A DNA stretch of 43,866 nucleotides from JAFGPJ01 sp964439135 (GTDB lineage: Bacteria > Planctomycetota > Phycisphaerae > Sedimentisphaerales > Anaerobacaceae), in assembly GCA_964439135.1 (NCBI GenBank), contig CAYTNN010000007.1, forward strand, positions 1 to 43,866, written 5' to 3'. The position numbers were made by a program, and so were the translations under genes. Position 1 is the first letter of the stretch. Every line of letters starts with the position of its first letter. Below, one piece after another: positions 18,672 to 26,997 of the stretch. A model generated the notes under the pieces. The model was not told where the DNA came from, did no database searches, and worked only from the letters and a program-made list of their open reading frames with translations.

Positions 18672-19079
18672 TTACTGCGTTTCTGTAAAATTGCCGGCGT
18701 GGTTTAATGTAATCTGGGAAGGGCTGTTGACGCCTGCTGGGGCAGTAGTGGTAACCAAAAAATCTATTGGATCGTTGCTATTAATAACCCATGAAAAATC
18801 ATTTGTTCCGGATTCGCCGCCGGAGAAATAGGTGCCATCCAAATCCCCCGGTTCGAAACCAAGCTGGGCTAAAGTAGGAACGGGCGTGAAATTCTTACCT
18901 TTTTCGGCGATATGGCTACGCAATGACCTGGCGATAATACCCATAACTGTCCTTCCCTCGGACCACTTTGCCGAATCGATACGGCCTTGCATTATCGGAA
19001 TTGCCACCGCCGTCAGGATACAGATGATAATGATTACGACCATCAACTCGATCAGCGTAAGACCTTTTTTGCTTTCCAT
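18672..19079 (-). CDS. Type IV pilin / type II secretion pseudopilin-like protein
   Basis: The 135-residue product begins MESKKGLTLIELMVVII, a class III prepilin signal: the peptidase would cut after Gly6 and methylate Leu7, and Glu at +5 (Glu11) is the conserved assembly residue. A hydrophobic helix follows to about residue 27. The soluble part (ARSLRSHIAEKGKNF, then LGFEPGDLDGTYFSGGES) resembles small GspG/PilA-like proteins, but its C-terminus is not one I recognise. It stands alone, with about 220-nt gaps on both sides and no other pilus or secretion gene in the window. It probably depends on machinery encoded elsewhere. Confidence 0.8.
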   Translation of the reverse strand: MESKKGLTLIELMVVIIIICILTAVAIPIMQGRIDSAKWSEGRTVMGIIARSLRSHIAEKGKNFTPVPTLAQLGFEPGDLDGTYFSGGESGTNDFSWVINSNDPIDFLVTTTAPAGVNSPSQITLNHAGNFTETQ

Positions 19080-19310
19080 ACTTTACCGTCTAATACAAAG
19101 TCACAAAATGTGTTTTCTCATAATTAGGTATCGACCAAAGTTAACTGCAACTCAATTAAGGTTTTCGATGGGTGTATAACTTTGTGATTTCATATATTGA
19201 GCATATCTGCATATTCCATATAAAAGTCGCAGACGATACAATCCGAACAGGAATAATCCATCGGGCTCGGCTGAAAAATACGCCGGATAATTAGGGTAAC
19301 TCTTCTATGA

Positions 19311-20492
19311 TTAGTATCTGCCGAATTGTGTTGCCAATTCTGCCAGTCGTTTAAGTCTTTCGGGATTGACGTGGGGAGCAACACTACAGGCCGAAGAGAG
19401 TATGTATCCGCTGCCGGGCTTGCCGATTTTGATTCTTTCCTTAACAGCCCGTTCAAAGGTTTGATCATCCGCATTCAGCATCTCGTTGACGGCGTCCAGG
19501 TTGCCCTTGAAGAAGAACCGCTCGCCATACTTTGACTTCGCATCTTCCAAATATACGGTTCCGAGCGGCGGGGGGTCTAACGTGTCGATTCCATCAACGG
19601 CGGTCCTGCTCATCAGATCCAGGCGGTCGCCGATTGCTCCACAGGTATGAACGCACGATTTCAAGCCGTATCCGCGTATCGCTCGAAAGATAAGGTCTTC
19701 GTATGGAATAACATATTCTTCGTACATTTGCCGGCTGATGAATCCCGCCCCGGCAAAGGCGGAACTGACAAGGATCGCATCGGGCTGACATGCGGCGTAA
19801 AGCTCGACCCGAGCCAGCACGTTTTGTGTCAAGACTCCGAGCAATTCGTGACATGTTCCCGGGGCATCGACCAGAGCGAGAAGGGCGTGCTCGTAGCCGA
19901 ATAGCTCCAACAGATGAGTAAAAGGCGAAAATACTTCTACATGGATCGAGACTTCTGGTGCAAGCTGCTGGACCGTAGTAAGCGTGTTTGTGAACCATCC
20001 CGGATAAACAGCCGGATCGGACAGATCGGCTTGCGGATCAATGCCCCATAATTCCGGTGCGTGCAATGTGTTCCAGACATAGCCGGGCAGTCTGAATGTC
20101 GCAGGGTCGCCAACGTCGACGGATGTGTAATCGGCCCGGGCGAGCAGCTTGTGTCCCGGTTGATACGTCTGTGGGTTGTCGTCGGCGCCGAAAATGGTTT
20201 CCAATCCTGATTTCCAGCGAAGGTGTTCGTGGTCACCGATATGCTCGCGTGAGGCCAGAGCGTTCGTCCAGTCGGGCGGCCTGCCGGGGAGGTTCACCAG
20301 AATGCCGTCGAATCCGTACTTCTGCTGGCGTTCGACCAGCACCCCAGCAAAGGCTTCGCTGTCGAACCATATTTCCGAGGGCTTGCCGGTGCAGTTCAGG
20401 AAATAGTGCCCGAGTGCAAGCTGACACATGACCGGGACCCGGTCGGGCGTCTGATGATTCATCGCTGCTGCAATCCGTTGTTTCGAATTCAT
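19311..20492 (-). CDS. UroD-fold corrinoid/CoM-type methyltransferase-like protein
   Basis: The protein has the uroporphyrinogen-decarboxylase (URO-D) fold signature but lacks the RPVWLMRQAGR-type N-terminal motif of true UroD. It has an HxC pair in SCVHTCGAIGD (about residue 290) and a later Cys in SSACSVAP near the C-terminus. These match the HxC...C zinc ligands of MtaA/MtbA/CmuC-type methyltransferases, which move methyl groups between corrinoid proteins and thiols. ATG 20492 (MNSKQRIAAAMNH) is preferred over an upstream in-frame start at 20546, which would overlap the preceding gene. That gene, a PQQ/methyltransferase fusion, ends 16 nt upstream, so the two are likely one transcript. The substrate is unknown. 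Confidence 0.75.
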   Translation of the reverse strand: MNSKQRIAAAMNHQTPDRVPVMCQLALGHYFLNCTGKPSEIWFDSEAFAGVLVERQQKYGFDGILVNLPGRPPDWTNALASREHIGDHEHLRWKSGLETIFGADDNPQTYQPGHKLLARADYTSVDVGDPATFRLPGYVWNTLHAPELWGIDPQADLSDPAVYPGWFTNTLTTVQQLAPEVSIHVEVFSPFTHLLELFGYEHALLALVDAPGTCHELLGVLTQNVLARVELYAACQPDAILVSSAFAGAGFISRQMYEEYVIPYEDLIFRAIRGYGLKSCVHTCGAIGDRLDLMSRTAVDGIDTLDPPPLGTVYLEDAKSKYGERFFFKGNLDAVNEMLNADDQTFERAVKERIKIGKPGSGYILSSACSVAPHVNPERLKRLAELATQFGRY

Positions 20493-20508
20493 TCTTTCGC
20501 TCAAACCT

Positions 20509-23500
20509 CTATTGCGGAACGAAGGCCAGTGACGTCTGCAGGGCAAAGCCGCACGTGCAGCCCGAGCTGTTTTCCGGGATCAGCACGAGCCCGCCGGCGG
20601 GAATCATGTTGATCCAGCATCCGGGCCGTGTCGCTGTGGTCAGTCGCTGCGGGCCGCCGTCCGGGCCAATGTCGTACATCCAGGGGTTCCAGCCTCGCCA
20701 GAATAGGCACTGGGCCGAAGCGGAAACGCCGCCGCAGCCGTGCCCGCGACGGTCAAACTTCCAGCCCTCGATTCTCTCGCCGGTTTTCAAATTATATGCG
20801 TACGGCCAGGCATACACCGTCTCGGCGATGATTGTCGGGTGACGGTTATATTCGCCGTGCGCGCCGTCGGTCGCCAGGTCGGTGCTGTGATCCGCTTGCC
20901 AGCGGACCTCACATGAGCGGGCATCATACGCGCAGTAATGATAATAGACACGATCTGCGAAAAGCCTGGAGCCGCTCAGCAGAAGTATCCCTTTGGCGTA
21001 ATTAAGATATACGGGCTCTTCGAAATTGGTGATATCGATTTTTGTCTTGAACATAACCCGGCCGGTTTGTATGTCGAGAGCGACCATATATTGGCTGCCC
21101 CCGTCAAACAACGTTTTGGCGGGCATACGCCCAAGTGTGTCGGCCATAGCCTTCGGGCTATCAGTTTCGAGGAAGTATATCCGGCCGTCCCCGATGGTAA
21201 TTGTTGTATTGACGATAAGCCCGGCGTGGTATTTCCAAAGCAACCGGCCGTCCCGCTTGTCCACGGCGAACAAGTAGTCGCTGGTTACCAGCTTCATGTT
21301 CCTGTACCAGAGCGAATCATCGGCCTCGTAGCTGGTCTCGGTGTAGGAAGCGTCTTTCTTTCGGCCGCTGCCGAAAAGCAGGTTGCCGGAATAGGCGATG
21401 TAGCCCCATTCGCGTGTCCCGGACTCGATTAGTTGAGGCATTTCATAAGTCGTCCGGCGGCGGCCGGTGTTGACATCGAAGCCATAGCACTTGTCTTGAG
21501 CGACTACATAAAGGTACTTTTCATCCACGGCCATGCTGCCTGAATCCAGGAACACGCCGAGCCGGCGGGAATTGGGAACTTCGACCTGCCACTCGATTGT
21601 CCCATTATAAGCATCAATGGCGTAGACGATACAATCGCCCGGGGCGAAAAGGCGCCCGTCCTTGTACAAGGGCGGCACGTTGCGGTGGTGACGGTCGATC
21701 ATCCGCCGCGGTCCGGGCCGACCGAACCACTGGACTGCCATCTTGCCCTTGACGATTTTATCGCCGCTGCAGGCAGTATTGCCCGGCTCCGCATAAGTGT
21801 GCGTCCATTCGCCCGCGCCGTCCAGTGCCGGGCGAATGGTCCACGCCAGGGCCATGTCACGCGTCTTATGCAATTTCCAATCGACCAGAGACGGTTGCCC
21901 CCATTTCTTCAGGTCCTGCTGCCTGAGATTATTGCTGAGCCCGAACAAAGCAACAGTTCCGCCGTATGGTCTTAGCATCCTGAAGACATCGTCTGCCGAG
22001 TCGGGGAGCCTGCCACCCGTGCGAAGTGTTTCATCTGAAACGACGAGATTCGCGAAGTACTTTGTATAAGGCAGTTTTGTCGAATTCTTGTGATGAACGA
22101 CTACTCTGCCGTAGAGTCCGGCTTTATCAATGGCATCGCGTGCGGCGGCTACATTACGCGGGTCTTCGTCGACGCAGATAATCTTCAAATCGCTCCTGCG
22201 AGCCAGCTCATACGCCAACTGTCCCCGGCCGCAGCCCAGCACGAGGCAATATCCTTTCGTGATGCCCGTCCGTTCGAGAATCAACTTTGCGGCTTCGGCA
22301 TATCTTTTTGTCAGAGTGTCACGCGGGTAAGGATTGGTGTCCGTCTTAGCCTCGATAACCTTCGCATTTTCTTTTATGCCGCTTCTGAAACAGTGTATCC
22401 GGCCCTTGTCCGTACTGACGTATAGTCCGCCGTTGACGACGCTCAGGCCGTATGCTTTGCCGTCGACGGGAGCGTCCCAGACAACCTTTCCCGTCGAGGC
22501 ATCGATCGCGGCGATTTTGTCCTCTCCACCGACGAAAAGAGTATCGCCAGCCATAATCATCGCATACGGGTATTCGCATCGGACCGTCCAGCGATAGCAA
22601 TCTTTCATTTTGCTCGATAGTTCACCGACCTGCGTCGTGAGAGCGTCTATCTCCTCTCTTAATTGTTTTGCTACCGGCGTGTTTTTGTCTGTCTTTTTGA
22701 GCCGTTCGTTGATCGCATCACGCCGGCGAATCAGGCTATTTCGTTCTCTTGAAAGCTCCAGATATGCCCCGCGGTCGAAGGCCGACAGTTGCTTCTCCGA
22801 CTGCATATATGCGGCCGGCCCGCTGACAAGCATTCTCAGGCCGCCGAAGGTTGCAATCTTGTCCCTTGTTTCTACGTCACTGGCGTCAAGCTCTTTTGCC
22901 CGCAGGCCCGGACCGGTGACAAGGACGTTCTCGGTCAGAAGCGCGAAGGTTCCGCCTTCGCTGGGCAGCTCTCCCAATGATGCGCCGTCGGTCCGTGCGA
23001 AAATAGCCGGATTGGTTCGCCCGGTTGGGACATAAAGCCGCTCATCAGAAGCAAGCATGTAACCCTGTGGGGATATGGCTGCTTTTTGCTTCCATTTTAC
23101 TGAGCCATCTTCAGCACTCAGTGCCGACAGGAATGTACCCTGGTTCGGGAACAAGCCGGCGGCAAAATACAGAATCCCGTTATCGATCAGCAGGCCGGAT
23201 CGTATCGGACACATCGATATCATGCGACCGTTACCCGGAATCATACGATCTTCGTCTGTTCCCTTACGTTTCCATACGAGCGAGCCATCATCAGCCGAAA
23301 GGCAGTAGACATATCCGTCGTCCGAGGCCGTATAGACTTTGCCGTCCGAGATACAGGGGGCCAGCCTGACAGGGCCTTCCGTGAAGAACGTCCAACGCTC
23401 ATGTCCGGTCATCGAGTCCAGCGCATAGACTTTATCATCCGCCGATGAAGCAAAGTATATGGTATCGCCCACTCCTACGACGTGAAACGCCCTGTCATAT

Positions 23501-23748
23501 GCTACGGTTGACCTGAGGTTGAACTGCCGGTGCCAGAAATCCTGCTTTGCCGGTTCCGGCCATGCGGGCTGAGGCCGATGTGATGCCTTGTAAACCCATG
23601 ATTCGTTTAGCGGAAGCTCCAGCCGCTCATCGGTAACGCCGCTTCTGTGTTTATCACGCATGAAAGCCGGCCAGTCTTCGGCTTTTGTGGATGCGGGATT
23701 AGCAACGATTAAAGAGCAAAGGATAAACAGGGACACGTATTTGTACAT
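20509..23748 (-). CDS. Exported PQQ-like beta-propeller protein with embedded SAM-methyltransferase domain
   Basis: A signal peptide (about 1-23) precedes PQQ-like propeller blades (about 45-320, e.g. KVYALDSMTGHERW and VYCLSADDGSLVWKR). A coiled coil follows (about 326-383), then further blades to about 460. A class I methyltransferase-like domain occupies about 475-615, with motif I VLGCGRGQL near 503 and acidic motif II ICVDEDP near 530. More propeller blades run to about 1000, and the C-terminus is Cys-rich (GHGCGG, GCWINM, SGCTCGF). AAGG lies 8 nt before the ATG. SAM is not expected outside the cytoplasm, so either the methyltransferase fold is non-catalytic or the protein is not fully exported. 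Planctomycetes have related PQQ proteins annotated as BamB-like. Confidence 0.75.
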   Translation of the reverse strand: MYKYVSLFILCSLIVANPASTKAEDWPAFMRDKHRSGVTDERLELPLNESWVYKASHRPQPAWPEPAKQDFWHRQFNLRSTVAYDRAFHVVGVGDTIYFASSADDKVYALDSMTGHERWTFFTEGPVRLAPCISDGKVYTASDDGYVYCLSADDGSLVWKRKGTDEDRMIPGNGRMISMCPIRSGLLIDNGILYFAAGLFPNQGTFLSALSAEDGSVKWKQKAAISPQGYMLASDERLYVPTGRTNPAIFARTDGASLGELPSEGGTFALLTENVLVTGPGLRAKELDASDVETRDKIATFGGLRMLVSGPAAYMQSEKQLSAFDRGAYLELSRERNSLIRRRDAINERLKKTDKNTPVAKQLREEIDALTTQVGELSSKMKDCYRWTVRCEYPYAMIMAGDTLFVGGEDKIAAIDASTGKVVWDAPVDGKAYGLSVVNGGLYVSTDKGRIHCFRSGIKENAKVIEAKTDTNPYPRDTLTKRYAEAAKLILERTGITKGYCLVLGCGRGQLAYELARRSDLKIICVDEDPRNVAAARDAIDKAGLYGRVVVHHKNSTKLPYTKYFANLVVSDETLRTGGRLPDSADDVFRMLRPYGGTVALFGLSNNLRQQDLKKWGQPSLVDWKLHKTRDMALAWTIRPALDGAGEWTHTYAEPGNTACSGDKIVKGKMAVQWFGRPGPRRMIDRHHRNVPPLYKDGRLFAPGDCIVYAIDAYNGTIEWQVEVPNSRRLGVFLDSGSMAVDEKYLYVVAQDKCYGFDVNTGRRRTTYEMPQLIESGTREWGYIAYSGNLLFGSGRKKDASYTETSYEADDSLWYRNMKLVTSDYLFAVDKRDGRLLWKYHAGLIVNTTITIGDGRIYFLETDSPKAMADTLGRMPAKTLFDGGSQYMVALDIQTGRVMFKTKIDITNFEEPVYLNYAKGILLLSGSRLFADRVYYHYCAYDARSCEVRWQADHSTDLATDGAHGEYNRHPTIIAETVYAWPYAYNLKTGERIEGWKFDRRGHGCGGVSASAQCLFWRGWNPWMYDIGPDGGPQRLTTATRPGCWINMIPAGGLVLIPENSSGCTCGFALQTSLAFVPQ

Positions 23749-23862
23749 AGAGTACCTTTCACTTCAGAACACAAAAAATATGATTAAATCCAAATCTGTC
23801 ATAAAATAACAAATCTGAAAGGCAGATGCCATGATATTGCTTGTTGCTCACGGTAAAATCTG

Positions 23863-23891
23863 TTGACATTATGACATGAATTTGTTAGCCT
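23863..23891 (+). promoter_or_regulatory. Possible promoter for the DUF1549/DUF1501 gene set
   Basis: A perfect TTGACA (23863-23868) is followed after 17 nt by TAGCCT (23886-23891), a weak -10. It lies in the divergent gap between the PQQ/methyltransferase gene and the DUF1549/DUF1553 gene and points to the latter. The weak -10 keeps confidence low. Confidence 0.35.
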
Positions 23892-24003
23892 GATCCTGTT
23901 GGAAGTTTATAGAAATACTCAATCGTAATTGGTATGGAAAATTTCGGATAAGTCCACTTTACGCCGCACAGTATTACAAATGGCTCTTATGATGTCTTTT
24001 TTA

Positions 24004-25605
24004 ATGGAAAAAACTCGCATACTGTGGGTAAAAAGCCCCATAGTTGTCTTGCTCCAGATACTTGCTATTTGTGTCCCTCTTTGTGCTCAGAACCGTCCGA
24101 GTGATGCGCGCTTTGGACAATTTGAAAATAGTAGTGAATATGTAGCGAACAATCGTATCGACACTCTGGTAGTGAAAACATTTCGCAGCAAGAGAATCGA
24201 GCCGGCAAACCTTTGTTCCGATGCGGTCTTTATCCGGCGTGTATATCTGGATGTAATTGGCACGTTGCCCGAACCGCAGGAGGTTCGCAAGTTTTTGCAG
24301 GACCGCGGTCCTCGCAAGCGTGCGGCGCTGATTCACGAACTCTTGAGACGGGATGAATTTGTCGACTACTGGTCGCTGAAGTGGTGTGACCTTCTGCGGG
24401 TCAAAGCGGAGTTTCCCATCAATCTCTGGCCCAATGCGGTGCAGGCGTATCATCGCTGGATTCGCGATGCGATTGCCTGCAATATGCCTTACGATAAATT
24501 TGCCCGTGAGATGCTCACTTCGAGCGGTAGCAATTTTCGCGTGCCCCAGGTGAATTTCTATCGTGCGATTCAGGGCCAGGAGCCATCCGCTATTGCCGGG
24601 GCGGTGGCACTGACGTTCATGGGGGTACGTCTGGAAAATTGGCCCGAAGCTCGTCGCTCCGGCATGGAGGCTTTCTTCTCCCGCGTGAAATACAAACTGA
24701 CGGCCGAGTGGAAGGAAGAAATCGTTTACCTGGACCCGGCGCAGACCGAGCCTCTTGAGGCTGTTTTTCCCGATGGCATGGCAGTTCGGATTCCGCCTGA
24801 CCAGGACCCGCGTATGGTCTTCGCCGACTGGCTGGTCGCTTCGGAAAATCCGTGGTTCGCGCGCAATATTGTAAATCGTGTGTGGGCATGGCTGCTTGGC
24901 CGCGGAATAATTCACGAACCCGACGACATTCGCCCCGACAACTTGGCTGTCCACCCGGAACTGCTGGCCTACCTGGAAAATCAACTCGTTAAAAATGATT
25001 ACGATCTGAAACATATTTATCGCCTGATTCTCAATTCCAGCACCTACCAGCAGTCTTCGATTCCACGCGACGACAATCCCGAAGCTGAGGCTCTGTTTGC
25101 TTGTTATCCGGTTCGTCGGCTCGAAGCGGAAGTGCTGATCGATGCTTTGTGCTGGATTTCCGGGACACAGGAAAGTTATTCGAGTCCGATTCCGGAACCG
25201 TTCACTTTCATTCCGGGAGAGAATCGGTCCATCGAGCTGGCGGACGGCAGTATAACCAGTCAGTTCCTCGAAATGTTCGGTCGGCCGTCTCGCGATACCG
25301 GCCTGGAATCCGAACGCAACAATCAGCCGACGGATGCGCAGCGGCTGCACCTGCTGAATTCGAGTCATGTACAGGACAAGATCGAACGCAGCGCGCGGTT
25401 GAACGGATTGGTTAAGGCCGCCAAAGGCAACCGTCAAATGCTGGCTAATATGATCTATCTGAACATTATGTCACGTTATCCGACGCAGGCCGAACTGGCG
25501 GCCGCACAACAATATTTTCAAACCAAGGGTATAAATCTCAGGCAGGCTGCGAACGATCTGGCCTGGGCCTTGATCAATTCCAAGGAATTTCTATATAGAC
25601 ATTAA
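24004..25605 (+). CDS. DUF1549 and DUF1553 domain exported protein
   Basis: Starting at ATG 24004 gives MEKTR followed by a hydrophobic stretch and LCAQ, a good signal peptide. The frame is open back to TTG 23929, and ATGs at 23980 and 23992 are also possible, because none has a clear ribosome binding site. DUF1549 spans about residues 35-240 (FIRRVYLDVIGTLPEPQEV is its hallmark). DUF1553 spans about 270-525 (FADWLVASENPWFARNIVNR, then YRLILNSSTYQQSS). The planctomycete cytochrome-like PSCyt1 segment with CxxCH that often precedes DUF1549 is absent. The family occurs next to DUF1501 genes, as here. Its biochemical role is unknown; a link to polysaccharide or organic-matter use is suggested by context in other genomes. 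Confidence 0.85.
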   Translation: MEKTRILWVKSPIVVLLQILAICVPLCAQNRPSDARFGQFENSSEYVANNRIDTLVVKTFRSKRIEPANLCSDAVFIRRVYLDVIGTLPEPQEVRKFLQDRGPRKRAALIHELLRRDEFVDYWSLKWCDLLRVKAEFPINLWPNAVQAYHRWIRDAIACNMPYDKFAREMLTSSGSNFRVPQVNFYRAIQGQEPSAIAGAVALTFMGVRLENWPEARRSGMEAFFSRVKYKLTAEWKEEIVYLDPAQTEPLEAVFPDGMAVRIPPDQDPRMVFADWLVASENPWFARNIVNRVWAWLLGRGIIHEPDDIRPDNLAVHPELLAYLENQLVKNDYDLKHIYRLILNSSTYQQSSIPRDDNPEAEALFACYPVRRLEAEVLIDALCWISGTQESYSSPIPEPFTFIPGENRSIELADGSITSQFLEMFGRPSRDTGLESERNNQPTDAQRLHLLNSSHVQDKIERSARLNGLVKAAKGNRQMLANMIYLNIMSRYPTQAELAAAQQYFQTKGINLRQAANDLAWALINSKEFLYRH

Positions 25606-25660
25606 GGTCGACCGGAAGTCGCCGTTGCGGCCATCCGACAAATAGTGAGGAAACGGTCAA

Positions 25661-26980
25661 ATGGAAAAGCACATAACAGACTTCATTACTCGGCGAGAAG
25701 CGCTTAAACGAGGCGTTTTCGGAGCGGCGGGACTTGCACTGACCGGCTCTTTCACCCGCCCGGTGTGGTCAGCACCGTTGAACCCTACAGCCAAATCGGT
25801 CATTCAGATATGGATGTGGGGCGGCCCAAGTCATCTGGATACCTTCGATCCCAAACCGGAGGCGGGCAACGATTATTGCGGGCCTTTTAAAAAGCCGATT
25901 CCCACAAACGTCGCCGGCATCCGAATCGGCGAATTGCTCCCGCTGCTGGCACAGCAGGCCGACAAGTATTCCATCATCCGCAGTATGACGCATGGTAACA
26001 ACAGTCACGAGACCGCTTCGTATATAGTGCAGACCGGACGCGAGCCGGGCAGACTGGTTTATCCCAGCGTCGGCGCTGTAGTCTCGCTGTTCAAGGGCTA
26101 TGATCACGGGTATAAGGGGCTGGTCCCGCCCTATATTGTTCTGACCCAGCCTCAGGGGCGTTTCTCCGAAGCGGGTTTTCTTGGGCCGCGATATAAACCT
26201 TTCGCCACTGGCGGCGACCCTAACCGAACTCCCTTCGCCGTGGAAGGAATAGTCGCGAAAGGCATTTCCGACGAGCGTCAGCGCAGCCGGCGGCAGTTGC
26301 TCCATAATCTCGATTCTCTCGGCAAGGCCATGTCGGACAATCCGCAATTCGAAAAGTTCGATCAATGTGAGGAAAACGCGTACGGCATGATGTTCGGCGA
26401 CGCCAGAAAGCTGTTCGATATGTCGGAAGAAAAAGACGAAATCCGGGACCGCTACGGCCGAAACACATTCGGCCAGTCCTGCCTGATAGCGCGCCGGCTT
26501 GTCGAACACGGCGTGCCCTACGTTACCATTAACTACAAGGGATGGGACACACATAAACAGCACTTTGAAGCCATGCGCCGCATGCTGCCGGAAATGGACG
26601 GCGGTATGGCAACACTTTTGCAGGACCTGACCGACCGCGGCCTGCTTGACAGCACGATTATATGGTGGAGCGGCGAATTCGGACGAGGCCCGAAAATCCA
26701 GTGGGACTCGCCCTGGAACGGCGGCCGGTCGCATTACGGCAAATGCTTCTCGGCGGTAGTCGCCGGCGGCGGCTTCAAAGGCGGCCAAATAGTCGGGGCC
26801 TCGAACGAAAACGGCACCGAAGTCGCCGACCGCCCCGTATACCCGGCAGACCTGAACGGCAGTATCTACACGCTGCTCGGCATCGATCCCGATGGCCCGA
26901 TGCCAAACCCGCGGGGCCTGGACGTGAAAGTCATGCCCAAATCCGACAAAGGTGCCGGCCGCCTTAAAGAATTAATGTAA
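25661..26980 (+). CDS. Tat-exported DUF1501 protein
   Basis: The N-terminus has a twin-arginine signal (TRREALKRG, then an Ala/Gly-rich hydrophobic run ending in VWSA). The body matches DUF1501 over its length: MWGGPSHLDTFDPKP near residue 50, SMTHGNNSHETASY near 110, a YVTINYKGWDTH strand near 288 and TIIWWSGEFGRGP near 335. DUF1501 has an alkaline-phosphatase/sulfatase-like fold; the usual sulfatase Cys/Ser formylglycine motif is not seen. GAGG lies about 11 nt before the ATG. It follows the DUF1549/DUF1553 gene by 55 nt and precedes a PPC protein by 17 nt, so it is the second gene of an exported-protein operon. Confidence 0.9.
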   Translation: MEKHITDFITRREALKRGVFGAAGLALTGSFTRPVWSAPLNPTAKSVIQIWMWGGPSHLDTFDPKPEAGNDYCGPFKKPIPTNVAGIRIGELLPLLAQQADKYSIIRSMTHGNNSHETASYIVQTGREPGRLVYPSVGAVVSLFKGYDHGYKGLVPPYIVLTQPQGRFSEAGFLGPRYKPFATGGDPNRTPFAVEGIVAKGISDERQRSRRQLLHNLDSLGKAMSDNPQFEKFDQCEENAYGMMFGDARKLFDMSEEKDEIRDRYGRNTFGQSCLIARRLVEHGVPYVTINYKGWDTHKQHFEAMRRMLPEMDGGMATLLQDLTDRGLLDSTIIWWSGEFGRGPKIQWDSPWNGGRSHYGKCFSAVVAGGGFKGGQIVGASNENGTEVADRPVYPADLNGSIYTLLGIDPDGPMPNPRGLDVKVMPKSDKGAGRLKELM

Positions 26981-26997
26981 ATCCTGGGAAATGAGTA

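Noticed and set aside
20493..20546. 18-codon N-terminal extension of the UroD-like gene
   Set aside because: It would overlap the preceding gene by 38 nt, and family similarity begins at MNSKQRIAAAMNH.
22800..23035. Small + strand frames opposite the PQQ/methyltransferase gene
   Set aside because: Antisense shadows with no ribosome binding site or domain.
24001..25437. 478-residue antisense open frame over the DUF1549/DUF1553 gene
   Set aside because: The + strand product has clear family motifs; the antisense frame shows no domain and follows from codon bias.
25769..26788. 339-residue antisense open frame over the DUF1501 gene
   Set aside because: Shadow of a well-supported gene with no recognisable protein character.
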